64,000 bases of DNA from Tolypocladium sp. Sup5 PDA-1 (GCA_000750105.3 JPHH03000037.1:248001-312000), one strand, 5' to 3'. Shown: positions 33,729 to 45,300, counted from the first letter of the stretch. Notes: generated by a model not told the origin, from the letters alone. A program made the numbers and translations.

Positions 33729-36700
33729 CTACGAGTCTGCAACAACGACAGGGCTGTGCCGGAACCCCACCCACGGTACCCTCAACCGCAGACTGAGGCT
33801 GCTCAGCACGACGCTGATGCTCGACAGGGCCATGGCCAGCGCCGCCCACACGGGGTCCAGCCTGACGTGCGCGCCCGAGCTGGTGCGCACGGCGTACAGG
33901 CACCCCGCGGCGATGGGCACAGCGAGCATGTTGTAGACGAGCGCCCAGGCAAAGTTGACCTTGATGCGGCGGAAGACGGTGCGGCTGAGGTCCAGGAGCG
34001 TCAGCACCGCGGGGAGGCTGGACGTGGCGAGCACGAAGTCGGCGCTCGAGATGGCCACGTCGCTGCCGGAGCCGATGGCGATGCCCACGTCGGCCGTCGT
34101 GAGCGCCGGCGCGTCGTTGATGCCGTCGCCCACCATGGCCACCATGGCGCGGCGCGTCGTGTACTCGTGCCGGAGGCGGCGGATCCGCCGCCGGGCCGAC
34201 GACGATGAGGCGTGTACCGTGGCCTGGAGGTACGTGATCTTGGCCGCCTTCTCCGAGGGCAGCACCTCGGCGAGCACATTGGACGAGGGGATGCCGACGC
34301 GCTGGGCGACGGCCTGCGCGGTGGTGACGTTGTCGCCCGAGAGCATCCAGACCTGCGTCCCGCGGTCCTGGAGGGCCTTGATCACGGCGGCGCTTTCGGG
34401 GCGGATGGAGTCCGAGATGGAGAGGATGGCGGCGAGCCTCCACGACTTGCTGTCGCGGGACCTCGTGGCGACGAGGGCGACCGACTTGGCCTCTGCCTTC
34501 CAGCCCTGGAGGAGCGCGACGACGTGCTGGGATAGGGGCGCCGAGAGGTCGCGCATGAGGTGCTCGTTTCCGACAGCGAGGTCGAGCCCCCGGTCCTTGA
34601 AAGCCGCCTTCATGCCCTTGCCTGGAAGCTCTTCGACTTGGCCCAGCTCAGCTGCCTGGGTCTCAGCGCCGCAGAACGCAACAATCGCCTTGGCAATGGG
34701 GTGGCTGCTGCTCTCCTCAACGGCTTTCAGCCCCGACAGCAGCGTCCGCCTGTCGACGCCCTCGATCTCTCCGTCGGGGAAGACGGCCGAGTCGGTGATC
34801 TGAGGCTCGCCGCCGACGGTGAGCGTCCCCGTCTTGTCAAACACGACGCAGTCGATCTTGCTCGCCTTCTCAAACGCCTCGCCGCCGCCCTTGGCTAGGA
34901 TTCCGTTCTTGGCTGCGATGCCGCCGCCGACAAAGATGGCAGTCGGCGCCGCGAGAGCCAGGCCGCAGGGGCATGCGACTACGAACACGGCAATGGCAAA
35001 CTGAAACGCAAACGCGGCCTGTCCACCCGAGCTGTCCAGCTCGCCGGCTGAGACGTGGCCAGTGAAGGCGAGTATCATCCACACGACCCAAGTGATGACA
35101 GCAATGAGGGTGATGACGGGCACAAAGTAGGAAGTCAGCAGGTCCGCGATTTGCTCCACGGGGGCTCGCTTCGTCTGCCCCTCGCGGACCACATCGACAA
35201 TCTGGTCGAGCATCGACTTTCCAGAAGTGCCCGTGACACGAACCGTGATGGCATCCGCCTTGTTGATTGTGCCTGCGTAGACGTCGTCTCCTGGGACCTT
35301 CTTGATAGGACGGGACTCGCCAGTGAGACTCGACTCGTCGAAGTTGGTTTCGCCGGTAACGATAACACCATCTGCTGCCGGTGACGCGCCGTGGGGAACC
35401 CGGATGAGGTCGCCGTGCTCTAGTCGATCAATTTCAACGGTAGTCGTCGCCTGGCTAAGCTTGTCTTGTTCGATGAGGAGCGCCGTGCTTGGGCGAAGCC
35501 TTGCCAGTGCCTCGACCGCGTTTCCCGTCTTGGACTTGCTGTATGCCTCAATTAATCGTCCAGCGAGCAGGAAAAGCGTAAGGAAGACGACAGAGTCAAA
35601 GTAGAAACGGCCCTCGGGAACATCCGTCTCCCCTTTTGCAGCCGCCGCGATCATCTGGGCCACCGAGGAAACGTATGCGATGGTTGTTCCGAGCGAGATG
35701 AGCATGTTCATGCTTCCGAATTTGTAGAATCTCTCCAGCAGCGGTGTACGGCTGTTCCCCCGCCACAGGGTTCGAAGCTCCTTGATAGCCCGCACGTGGA
35801 ACACGTCGGCTGCGAAGAAGTATACTGGGGTTGCAAGGACGGCGAGTATGATTTCGAGGCGGCTCAGCCCGGACTTCCAAGGCTTCATCAGGTAGTGCTT
35901 TGTTGGGCTGGAGTTGGGAACCAAGTTCATGTACACGATGCCGAGAACAAAGGTGGGTATGGCTATGATGATGGTCAGGATTTCCCGATACAAGAGCTGG
36001 CGCTGGTGCTTGGCCCGGATGGCCCTGGACCGCTCTTCGAGGGTCGGGGGGTGGTATATCGAGGCCTGGAGGGATGAGTCTGTGGCTTCAATGGCGTGGA
36101 GGATGTGCCGGATGGTAAAGCGAGGCGCGTCGGGCGTGTACCGGATCCTGAGTCGAGACAGCTGCACAGACGGCTCCTGGAGGAGCTTGATACGCGAGGA
36201 GCCGAGGTTTCTCAAGGTCTGGATGATCCTGTCCGGGCAGCGTGGGCAAAAGATGCCATCGACCTGGATCTCCACCTCTCGCTCATCTGCCGCCTGCCTC
36301 TGCTCGTTTAGGTCGACGACGTTGTCGAGAACTGCATCGTACCCGAGATCCTCAATGGTGTCGACAATGTCCTGTGTCCGATTCGGGTCCGTAAAGTCCA
36401 CTGTGGCGCTGTTCGTAACCAGGTTGACGACGATCCTGGAGATCCAGGGGTACTTCTGGACTTCATCCGTGATGGTGTTGACGCAGGAGGCACAGGTCAT
36501 GCCACCAACGGACACGGTAGCCCGCAACAGGGGTGTTGGAGCTCCATTGTCGACGGTGATGCCCTCGAGCGGCGCCGAAGAGGCCGGCTTCTGGGTGCTA
36601 GACGCGAAGGATAGGTTGCGGACAAGATGAATGCGGTCCTCGGACAGGTGATCCTGGTCGTGCGCCGTGGCCGACTTGCACGCCTCGCAATTGTCCAGGT

Positions 36701-37100
36701 GAGCGGCGGCCTTTGACGCATGTGGCGTGTCAGGCGGGGTCTTGTTCCGCCATAGTCGAGACATGATGCCAAAGGTTCCGTAGCTTTGGGGAGCGGCTCT
36801 GCTGCTCTCTCCTTGCTCGGCGAGGGAAAGGCTGTCCATGCTGCCGGAGATGGGGGCTGTGGTGTCGACGCCACATATCTCGAAGCCGACGTCCTCGAGC
36901 GTCCTGGCCATGCTGCGAATAAACTCTGCGCTTGCTCCCTCGTGCTCGACAGTGACGACGGACGTCACCACGTTCGGCGACACCCACAGGACCTTGTCAC
37001 CAAACTCCTCCTGCAGGAGGCTCTTTATGACGGCGACGCATGACGGGCAGTGCAGGTTCCCCAGCAGGAAGGACGTTGTGATGGTGCTTGACGGTGCCAT
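33729..37100 (-). CDS. P1B-type heavy-metal (copper) transporting ATPase
   Basis: A single open frame of 1123 aa from ATG 37100-37098. The N-terminus carries three metal-binding-type domains: GNLHCPSCVAV (near 14-24), GGMTCASCVNT (near 200) and a divergent third with FCPRCPDR (near 285). Eight membrane helices are expected. The CPC copper motif sits in VACPCGLALAAPTA (about 709), DKTGTLTVGG holds the phosphorylated Asp (about 755), SSHPIAKAIV is the HP motif (about 798), and GDGINDAPAL is at about 990. All catalytic motifs are intact. The family pumps Cu(I) out of the cytosol, into the Golgi (Ccc2 type) or across the plasma membrane; the metal and location here are inferred. A basic stretch (SSSSARRRIRRLRHEY) just before GDGIND is unusual. 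C-terminal helices end close to the stop. Confidence 0.93.
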   Translation of the reverse strand: MAPSSTITTSFLLGNLHCPSCVAVIKSLLQEEFGDKVLWVSPNVVTSVVTVEHEGASAEFIRSMARTLEDVGFEICGVDTTAPISGSMDSLSLAEQGESSRAAPQSYGTFGIMSRLWRNKTPPDTPHASKAAAHLDNCEACKSATAHDQDHLSEDRIHLVRNLSFASSTQKPASSAPLEGITVDNGAPTPLLRATVSVGGMTCASCVNTITDEVQKYPWISRIVVNLVTNSATVDFTDPNRTQDIVDTIEDLGYDAVLDNVVDLNEQRQAADEREVEIQVDGIFCPRCPDRIIQTLRNLGSSRIKLLQEPSVQLSRLRIRYTPDAPRFTIRHILHAIEATDSSLQASIYHPPTLEERSRAIRAKHQRQLLYREILTIIIAIPTFVLGIVYMNLVPNSSPTKHYLMKPWKSGLSRLEIILAVLATPVYFFAADVFHVRAIKELRTLWRGNSRTPLLERFYKFGSMNMLISLGTTIAYVSSVAQMIAAAAKGETDVPEGRFYFDSVVFLTLFLLAGRLIEAYSKSKTGNAVEALARLRPSTALLIEQDKLSQATTTVEIDRLEHGDLIRVPHGASPAADGVIVTGETNFDESSLTGESRPIKKVPGDDVYAGTINKADAITVRVTGTSGKSMLDQIVDVVREGQTKRAPVEQIADLLTSYFVPVITLIAVITWVVWMILAFTGHVSAGELDSSGGQAAFAFQFAIAVFVVACPCGLALAAPTAIFVGGGIAAKNGILAKGGGEAFEKASKIDCVVFDKTGTLTVGGEPQITDSAVFPDGEIEGVDRRTLLSGLKAVEESSSHPIAKAIVAFCGAETQAAELGQVEELPGKGMKAAFKDRGLDLAVGNEHLMRDLSAPLSQHVVALLQGWKAEAKSVALVATRSRDSKSWRLAAILSISDSIRPESAAVIKALQDRGTQVWMLSGDNVTTAQAVAQRVGIPSSNVLAEVLPSEKAAKITYLQATVHASSSSARRRIRRLRHEYTTRRAMVAMVGDGINDAPALTTADVGIAIGSGSDVAISSADFVLATSSLPAVLTLLDLSRTVFRRIKVNFAWALVYNMLAVPIAAGCLYAVRTSSGAHVRLDPVWAALAMALSSISVVLSSLSLRLRVPWVGFRHSPVVVADS

Positions 37101-37940
37101 GTTGCACGAACGTCACTTTAGGCGCAGCGAGCAACCAGGAGTCGGGCCGGGTCGCACAAATGATGATATAAAGCTGTTTGTTGGTGGTGAAGAGGCTTCG
37201 GGAAGACGCGAGGAATGCTACACGGCTAAGCGAGGAGGGGAGTGCGGTCGCATTTATCACGTCGAGGAAACTGGCAAACAAATGGACAAGATTGATAAGA
37301 GTATCTGGAAGCAGCGGGAAAGATTGTTCTTGAAGGTTCCTACCTCGCTGACAATTCGGGGCGCTGGCATCGAATAAGTACCTGGGGGGCCAAAAAGTCT
37401 TTGCGACATTTGTGCCGAGTTTAGTGCCAACTGCCAAAGCATCCTGGCGCTACGGACTATTACTGAGTGCGTTTCGCGGTGGACGCGCTTGGACAGACGC
37501 AGCTGCCGGTGTCGCGCCATCTCCCGCAAGGCCCCTGCTGCCATTCCGCAATTGGAGGTAATTAAGTTACGGAGTACTGCCCTCGTTGCTGATGATTCGC
37601 ATCTTCGGCGGGCTGTTCCTCTGCTGGGCATCACGGGCTTCGGACTCGGCGTCTGCATGAGCCACCGTCGAGGTTCCGTGACCGGTCGAATCGACGGCAG
37701 CGGGGCACGGCGCGCGCGAATTGTGCGGAGTGCATGCAGGTGGTACATATGTACATGCCGGTAGCTGCAGCCGCGTCTGGTAGGTCGTCAAGTCGTGACC
37801 GTTGAGATCCTGCCGTTGGGACGGCTGTTTGTAATGAGCGAAATGTGCGTCCATTCAAGTCGACGCCGGACAGTCACATGAACCGTGTACTTTCCGTGCT
37901 GTACGGACTAGGTTGACGCACCTCAAGGGTAAGACATGGA

Positions 37941-37959
37941 GTACGTACTTCGTACGTAC
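37941..37959. repeat. GTAC hairpin
   Basis: The sequence GTACGTACTTCGTACGTAC can fold with 8-bp arms and a 3-base loop. An outer inverted pair, GGAGTA at 37939-37944 and TACTCC at 37964-37969, brackets it. Confidence 0.7.
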
Positions 37960-37990
37960 AGACTACTCCGGGTGAGGTTCGCCACGGAGT

Positions 37991-38022
37991 GGTCACGTGG
38001 TTGATCCAGGTAACACGTGACC
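37991..38022. promoter_or_regulatory. Inverted pair of CACGTG E-boxes
   Basis: GGTCACGTG (37991-37999) and CACGTGACC (38014-38022) are perfect reverse complements around a 14-bp spacer. The two CACGTG cores start exactly 20 bp apart. CACGTG is the core site of bHLH factors such as Cbf1 and Pho4; binding here is inference. Confidence 0.5.
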
Positions 38023-39725
38023 TTCCGTACCTCAAACGGCCGTGCCTGGCTGTCCATGGCTCCATGCTGTGCTTCGTGCAATTCCATGATGCAGGCATGG
38101 CACGGATGGGGAAGCTCCAGGCTGAACAGACGCAAGAAAAGAGCACGGAGCCTCGACAGCGTGCATCATCGAGGGTCCATAGCCAAGCCGACGGGTAAAG
38201 CCCTTTGCCCAGCAAGCCCAGCAAGCCAAGAGTAAGTCGTTGGCATCTCGACTTACTCGTTCTTTGCCGCTGCCAATGCGAGCTAGCCGTTTCTCTTACG
38301 TTGAACTTGAGCCCGCCAACGCTGGTTTCCGCCCTGCTTCTAGAACGGTGACGCCAAGGATCTGCCAAGGAGATTGGCTGGCTGCAAACGCCTCCCCGCA
38401 CCCAGGCAATCTCTACTTCGTACGAGTACGGAGTACAGACGACCAGGCAATACGACAGTGTTTCATATCCGCAAGGCACGTAGTCGAGATACGAAATCTA
38501 TCACGGCATTCCCGTCACGAGACTGCCTTGTCCACAGGCGTGCCAACATCACTTAGCTTCAATTCGCCTATTCCATGAGTCCATGGCCGAGCGGCGACAA
38601 GAGTGAATAGACATCATGTCTGCCTGCCCTGCGAAGACACCTCACCTCTCCACACGACTCAGCCAAAGCCATCTGGTCTTAACCGATCTTGGCTGTGGCA
38701 CGACAAAGATCAACCTCGTGGTGGTGGCTCCATCCAGTCGAATCCTCGAGCCGCGTCACCCTCCATGTCTCATGGAACTCTGACATTGCTGGTTGCTTCC
38801 GTCGCTCCTGGCTGACGGATCATGGCAGCCCAGCCTGTACCCCACGATGCCCGGCCGTGCCTGGGGCGCGAGGGTTCTGGGGAGCACTTTGGCATGTCCA
38901 AGAGGCCGAGGGCTGGCTTCGACTTGACAGGGGTCGACGTGTTGAGATCCACGAGACGAGCAGTTGAGCCTTCTTGAGTGGTCGCGGCATCCATGGCGGC
39001 GTCGAGATAAGGTGTACCCTAGCCAGCTAGCACGCGACAATGCCGCCAGCGACAGCCGCTTGGCCAATAAGTTGCTGGCTGCTCATCAGCAGTCCTCCAC
39101 TGACAGCATCCGCCCCTGTTGACAAGTCTACATGTCGACGAGGCTGGGCTAACTTCAACAAGCCTCTTGAGCAACTCCGAGGGCTGCCCTACCAGTTGAC
39201 ACGGAGGCACTTAAAGGAGAGGCGGAGACAGATCCTGACTGCCTTGGCAGCTCAGCCCATAGCACCCACACCCTCTCCGACGCCTGTCCACCACTGCCAG
39301 TAAAGTGACAATGTCGTTTGAAACCCTGACCAAGCGGACAAAAAGAGTTCTTCGTAGCGTTACCCTTTGCGTCCAGACAATTGCTTCAACAAACCCGTTT
39401 AAACGTACCAGCTCACAGTTGACAAACCTCTCAAAGGCAACCGAGTTCTTCACGTCAATATTTCCGCTAGTAAGCTACTGGGTGGTATGGCACATGCCGT
39501 CTGCCCAAGCCGTACTCAGCATGCCCTTGGCAGCTTGGCGGCCCGCGGGCTTCCTACGGGTTGCGGTATATTCCTTGGACGGACTCGGCTGGAGTCACTA
39601 GCATGCCCGACTCCTTCACATACTTTTCCTGTGGAGAAGACAATGAAGGTGCTTGCAAGCCACAGTTTGCCCTGACCTTGGGCACCTCCACACCTGAACG
39701 GCCAAGACTCCATCCTCAGCAACGG

Positions 39726-39733
39726 GATATTTA
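39726..39733 (+). promoter_or_regulatory. TATA-like element upstream of the symporter
   Basis: GATATTTA lies about 105 bp before the symporter ATG and is followed by pyrimidine-rich sequence. This is a weak match judged on position. Confidence 0.3.
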
Positions 39734-39833
39734 ACATCCCCACCCGTATCACACGAGGGGAGGATGCTCCTCAACCCTCCTCGTCATTTCTGTCCGCCAA
39801 ATATACTCAGTAGTCCGTGTTCACAGCTACATC

Positions 39834-41376
39834 ATGGGAACTGAATCCAAGGCCGTGGGCTTGGAGCCTCAGCAGTCCGAATCGATGGCATCGGTCCAAG
39901 AGACGTCTGTCGAGCCAGTCAAGAAACCATGGTGGCACCCCATCAAGGAGCCCGGCTCTGCGGTCCAGATCGTCCTCGCCGCGGCGCTGGCCATAGCAAT
40001 TGGGTTGATCGTCACTACACAGGTGCCACAGATACCGGAGGCTTGCCCAGCTATCCTCATCATTCCCGGCGAACTCTGGTTGCGATCGCTCAAGGCAGTT
40101 GGTAAGACTCCTTTCCTCTCCTCGACACCACCCCAATCTCCTCAACCGTAGCGGCGAAGAAACCTGACTGGGAAACAGTGTTGCCGCTGATCATCTGCTC
40201 CATGATCCTCGCCGTGCAGAGGCTTCGGGAGATGTCGAAAGGCGGCTCGCGCCTCGCAAAGTGGACCATCGGATACTATGTTATGACAACGCTCATTGCT
40301 ATCATCATCAGCTGCCTTATGGTGTCGCTGGTGTGGGGCCCGATGTTCACCAAGGTCAGCGAGGAAGCCCTGGCAACAACCGGGGATCAGGAGTTGCCCA
40401 AGGAAGAGGACACACGCATTTACAACGTGGTTCGCCAAATGTTCATGTCGCTGGTCCCGGAGAACATCGTCAAGGCCCTCGCTAACAACGAGCTCCTTGC
40501 CATCTTGGTATCGTCGATCGTTGTTGGATACTTGATCGAAGGCCCCGAGTCTTCCCTTCTCCGCGCCGTCGTAGAGGTGGAGCGCATCATCACCATCATC
40601 ATCACGGCCCTGATCAAGATGGCCCCAATCGGCGTCTTCTTCCTCATCCTGCCCAGTCTTATGAGATTGAAGATCTCCGATATTGGCCAGAACATGGGCA
40701 TTCTGATTGGCGGCACGCTGGCGAACATGGTGCTCCATTTGTTCATCGTGGTTCCCATCATATTCTTTACCATCACTCGGATGAACCCGTATTTGTACTG
40801 GTTCAAAAACGCGGCTGCGTGGGTTACTGCATGGGGGTCCGCCTCGTCCGCCGCCACCTTGTCGGTGACCCTGCGATGCGGCCGAGCTCGCGGCATCCCG
40901 GATACCGTTGGCAAGTTTGCTCTGCCTCTCGGCTGCCTTATTAACATGGACGGGTAAGTCTCTATTACCTTGCACGCCTCTAAGACGATTTTCTGCTGAC
41001 CAGCTAAAGGACTGCCATATACTTCCCCATGGCAGTCGTCTTCATGGCTAGGACCAACGGCACCGAGCTAGGCGCAGCCCAGTATGTCATCATCTGCCTG
41101 CTCGCCACGCTGGCTTCCATCGGGACAACTCCCATCCCGTCATCGTCGCTCGTCTTGACCGTCATGATTGCCGGCTCCGTCGGCGTGCCTGTCACGGGCA
41201 TGTACGCAGTGATTGTTGCTATCGACTGGTTTCTTGACCGCTTCCGAACGGCCTTGAACGTCTCGGGTGATCTGTTCGGTGCAATGGCCGTGTACAAGAT
41301 CACCAAGATTGAAGACCCGGACGACGCTCCAGAGGAAGCGCAAGAGGTGCCTCGCGATGTGCAGGATCGAGTGTAG
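39834..41376 (+). CDS. Dicarboxylate/amino acid:cation symporter (DAACS, SDF family)
   Basis: Exons 39834-40101, 40179-40953 and 41010-41376 give 469 aa. After a soluble N-terminus of about 35 residues come the SDF-family helices: AVQIVLAAALAIAIGLIV, LPLIICSMILAVQRL, and a long extracellular-type loop before VRQMFMSLVPENIVKALANNELLAIL. The core transport region includes KMAPIGVFFLILPSLM, AWGSASSAATLSVTLRC (a serine-rich reentrant hairpin), FALPLGCLINMDG and TAIYFPMAVVFMA; the last two are joined across intron 2. A second reentrant loop is SIGTTPIPSSSLVLT. Members move glutamate, aspartate or C4-dicarboxylates with H+ or Na+. The substrate is not determined by sequence alone. Acceptor 2 is AAAG, less usual but the only one that keeps the frame. 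Confidence 0.92.
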
Positions 41377-42330
41377 GGCTGTCGGGTATAACTTCTGTGA
41401 GCTGTTCCAAGCTGCTCAGCGTCAAGATGTATATAAACAGCCAGACGCAACTTCTTCGCGGTGATAGTTTTCTTTTGAACCGTTTGACGGGGTCACTGGA
41501 GTGCATGTACGGGATTCCGAGAGCGCTGCTCGAGCTGCCCCGAGTTCCTCAGCAATGTTTTACTAGCCGTTTGCATTGACCAGGGCACACGCCTTGCTTT
41601 TCAGTCGAGATCACTAGCCAACGTTGCGTCCCGACCACGCACGGGATCGGCGCGTGCAGAGCATGCTCACGTGCCCAGCCAATCAGCGTCGTTGCCCATG
41701 ACGAATGCGGCAGCCCCTGGCCCGAGGAACCGAATCGTCCACCAGTTTTACACACAAAAAAAGGCCTCGATAGTTCCCCCAACAGACAGCAGCCATCGTC
41801 GCAATAGTCTTCAACCAGGTGCTACCTCAACATCAGCCAAACAATCGCGTCGCGGAAGTCGCCGGACCGTCGCGCGCCTTCCCCGGGTACCTGTAGGGCG
41901 GAAGTCGGGAAAAGCGGGTCTTCCCGAGCACCCGGGTGGATTTGAGTCTTGCATCATAGCCGCTAAGCCTGTTTCGGCCTAAGATCTATTGCGTGATTCC
42001 CTCAAAGTATCAACAATTTGGCGGCACCACCGAGGCTTTGGAGGGAGAATCGAGGATTGTATGGGGTACATACGTAGAGGAGGGCCGAGTTGGGGCCTGA
42101 CAAATCCTCCCCCTCGGCTGGTCGTCGCTGTTCGAGTTCTCTCTCCTTGCTCTTCCTTTTCTTCATCAACTTCCCTCTCCTTGCGAGCATCACAAACTTG
42201 CTCTTGGAATCGCTATTCTCGGCGATTGCTTGTGTTGGTCGGCGTCTTGAGGCAAGATTCCTATCTGCCTCGGAATCTTTTCCCGATCCCTCTTCTCCGA
42301 TCTCGCTCGGTGTCTTGAAGACGCATCAGG
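41377..42330. promoter_or_regulatory. MET10 promoter and leader
   Basis: 954 bp with no gene. It contains an E-box plus CCAAT pair at 41667-41683. From about 42105 to 42330 the plus strand is strongly pyrimidine-rich, typical of a fungal leader. Confidence 0.55.
41667..41683 (+). promoter_or_regulatory. TCACGTG E-box next to a CCAAT box upstream of MET10
   Basis: TCACGTG (41667-41673) and CCAAT (41679-41683) lie 6 bp apart, about 650 bp before the MET10 ATG. TCACGTG is the Cbf1/Met4 site of yeast sulfur genes, so it is a reasonable candidate for sulfur control. Confidence 0.4.
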
Positions 42331-45300
42331 ATGCCTCACCAGACTCAAGAATCGAGCGGCGGCGCCGCTGCCGGCCCCAAGACAAAGTCCTGCGAGTTCG
42401 AGGTCTTGTCTTCGAGTCTGCCTTTCGGTCAATCCGTTCCCCTGGCTTCGATCTCGGGCCCTACCTACGTGACCGCGCAACTCCTCGTCCAGCAGATCGC
42501 CTACAAGCTCTCTGACAAGATCTATTCCTACTCCCCCGAGACCTTCGACCTGGACATCGCTGCGAAGCAATGGGCAGCCAAGGAGGACAAGAACGTCCAC
42601 GGCTATACCCCCACAGTCTTGCCACTCCAGACCCGAACTGGCGCTGGTGCCCTGGCACTGGGATACATCTTCTCCCCCGACTTTGACGTCTCCAAGCGAC
42701 ATATCCCTCAGACTCTGCTTGCTCCTTCGGGCAGTCTGCAACAACTGCGCGGAACCCTGGACCAGCTCTCTCTCCTCTACGGGCTCTCCAGCCCGTTCGT
42801 CGCCCACGTCGCTGCCGCAGACTACACGGCCAGCAACGGCCTCGTCCCCAACTATGACTCTGCCCTGAGATTGGCCGAAGATCTCGGCCTGGGCTTGGTT
42901 GCCAGCTCTTCGACCTATGAGGCTCAGCACATGTCCTTGTTCTCGACTCTGCTGGCCACCTTGATCCCCACTCTCCACATCTATGACGGCATCCGCGTGG
43001 CCAGGGAGACCCTGCGGGTTGTCGATGCCCTGAGTGAGTCTGGCGTTGCCGACTTGTACAGCAAGCTCACGGCGGAGGCTGGCAAGCTGAACCAGCGACT
43101 GGATACTGCTGGCAAGGTCGTCGAGCTTCTGAAGTTGTTCAACGATGAGCTTGGTACCATCTATGAGCCGTTCGAGTACCACGGACACGAGACCCCTGAC
43201 GTTGTCTTGGTTGCTTTTGGCAGCGTTGAGACCCAGGTGGCAAAGCAGACCCTCACCAAGATCGCCAGCGATGGTGCCAAGGTTGGTGTCATCAACGTGC
43301 GAGTGTACCGCCCTTTCATCGAGGAGGCGTTCCTCAAGGCCATCCCCGCCTCGACTCGCACCATTGCCGTCCTCGGCCAGGTCCGCGATGAGGTTGCCGT
43401 CGAAGATGAGGCTACCCAGTCCGCTCTGTACGGTGATGTCCTGACTGCCGTCACCTTCTCCGGCATGTTCGAAGAGGAGCCCGAGGTTCTCGACATCAAG
43501 TACACTCCGTGTCAGACTCTGACCCCTCAGGGACTGGTCGACACTCTGCACAAGATCTTTGGCAACGAGGACGAGGCCAAGGAGCTGCCCTCTCTCATCA
43601 ACGCCCAGCAGTACACATTCTGGGACGTGGATGACTCTGCTGCCGTCAACTCTCCCGCCGTCCTTGGCAGCGTTCTGTCCAAGGAGTCTACCACCAACGT
43701 CTACGTTCACACGACGCACGACAACCTCACACAGGGAGGTGTCGTCCGAACGGACGTGCGAGCATCAAAGAAGGCTCTCGAGGCGCCTTATGACGTGAAC
43801 AAGGCCGACGTGGTTGTCATCGGCGACGAGAGGCTGCTGAAGGTGGTTGACGTTGCGAAGAGCGTAAGTGACGGCGGCAAGATTATTCTGAAGCTGGCCA
43901 ACTTCAAGCAGGAGGATATTGAGAAGCGACTTCCCGCCGCTTTCCGTATGGCGGTCCAGGAGAAGGCAGTCGACCTGTTTGTCTTGGACATTTCCTACTC
44001 CCCGGCGTTCGAGAAGGATGCGCAGTCGACCAAGCTTCTGCTCGAGCTGTCGTTCTTGAAGGTCTCCCAGCCAGAGCTCTCTCCTGAAGACATCAGCAAG
44101 CTGGTTCTTGTCGAAGGCCACGCGCCGACGCTGGAGGAGTGCGTTGATGCCATTGGCCAGTGCTTGAGCAAGCTCGAGGTCCCGGCCACTTGGGCCGAAG
44201 TTGGAGCTGACTACATCGAGACCGAGCTGCCCACGTCTGTCCAGGCCAACAGCTTCGTGTCCTTCCAGAAGGAGGAGCCCGAGGAGGCATTGGAGCTCTC
44301 TGACTGGCAGGCTGCTGCCAAGGCCCTCGTGTTCAAGGAGGCCTATGAGACTCGCACTGGTCTGCGACCTGACTTGCCTGTTAACACGGCCACCATCCGC
44401 GTCAAGGAGAACCGCCGACTGACGCCCTCCGACTACGACCGTCACATCTTCCACATCGAGTTCGACCTCGGTGACTCCGGCCTGACCTACAAGATCGGCG
44501 AGGCGCTGGGCATCCATGCCGAGAACGACGAGGAGGAGGTCAACGCCTTCATCAAGTCGTACGGCCTCAACCCTGCCGAGCTGGTCCAGGTCCCTGCCCG
44601 CGAGGATCCCGGCGCCCTGGAGGTCCGCACCGTACACCAGGCTCTGCTGCAGAACGTTGACATCCTGGGCAAGCCGCCCAAGCGATTCTACGAGAGTCTG
44701 GCCGAGTTTGCCACCGACGAGACCGAGAAGAAGAAGCTGGAGGCTCTGGGTAGCTCCGCCGGCGCCGAGGACTTCAAGAAGCGAACCGAGGTCGACACGG
44801 CCACCTACGTCGACATCCTGGAGGAGTTCCAGTCTGCTCGCCCCAGCTTCCACGACCTGATCAAGATCGTCAGTCCGCTGAAGCGACGAGAGTACTCGAT
44901 CGCCTCGGCGCAGGCCGTGACGCCCAACTCGGTCGCCCTCATGATCGTCGTCGTCGACTGGGTCGACTCCAAGGGCCGCACCCGCTACGGCCACGCGACC
45001 CGCTACCTCAGCCGCCTCCAACCCGGCGCCGCCGTCACGGCCTCGGTCAAGCCGTCGGTGATGAAGCTCCCGGCCAAGGACACGGCCCCGCTCATCATGG
45101 CAGGCCTAGGTACCGGCCTGGCGCCGTTCCGCGCCTTCGTGCAGTACCGGGCGATGCAAAAGGCGCAGGGCAAGGAGATTGGCGCCATCCTGCTGTACCT
45201 GGGCTCGCGGCACCAGCGCGAGGAGTACCTCTACGGCGAGGAGTGGGAGGCGTACCTGGCGGCGGGCGTGGTGACGCTCATCGGCAGCGCCTTCTCGCGC

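Larger units (their letters stand above)
37101..39833. other. 2.7 kb divergent intergenic region (copper ATPase / symporter)
   Basis: No coding frame is convincing. TACGGA[G/C]TA words lie at 37451, 37568, 37902 and 38427. A GTAC hairpin (37941-37959) and an E-box inverted repeat (37991-38022) lie close together. The last 100 bp before 39834 carry a TATA-like word and pyrimidine-rich sequence. Confidence 0.6.

Noticed and set aside
38574..38660. Possible tRNA, because of an A-box-like TGGCCGAGCGG
   Set aside because: No B box (GGTTCGANTCC) follows at the right distance and no acceptor stem closes.
42190..45021. Two long minus-strand open frames (509 and 418 codons) opposite MET10
   Set aside because: MET10 uses strongly C/G-ending codons, which removes stops from the antisense frame. 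The antisense products are Val/Gly/Leu/Asp-rich with no domain. The sense strand is a complete, well-known enzyme.
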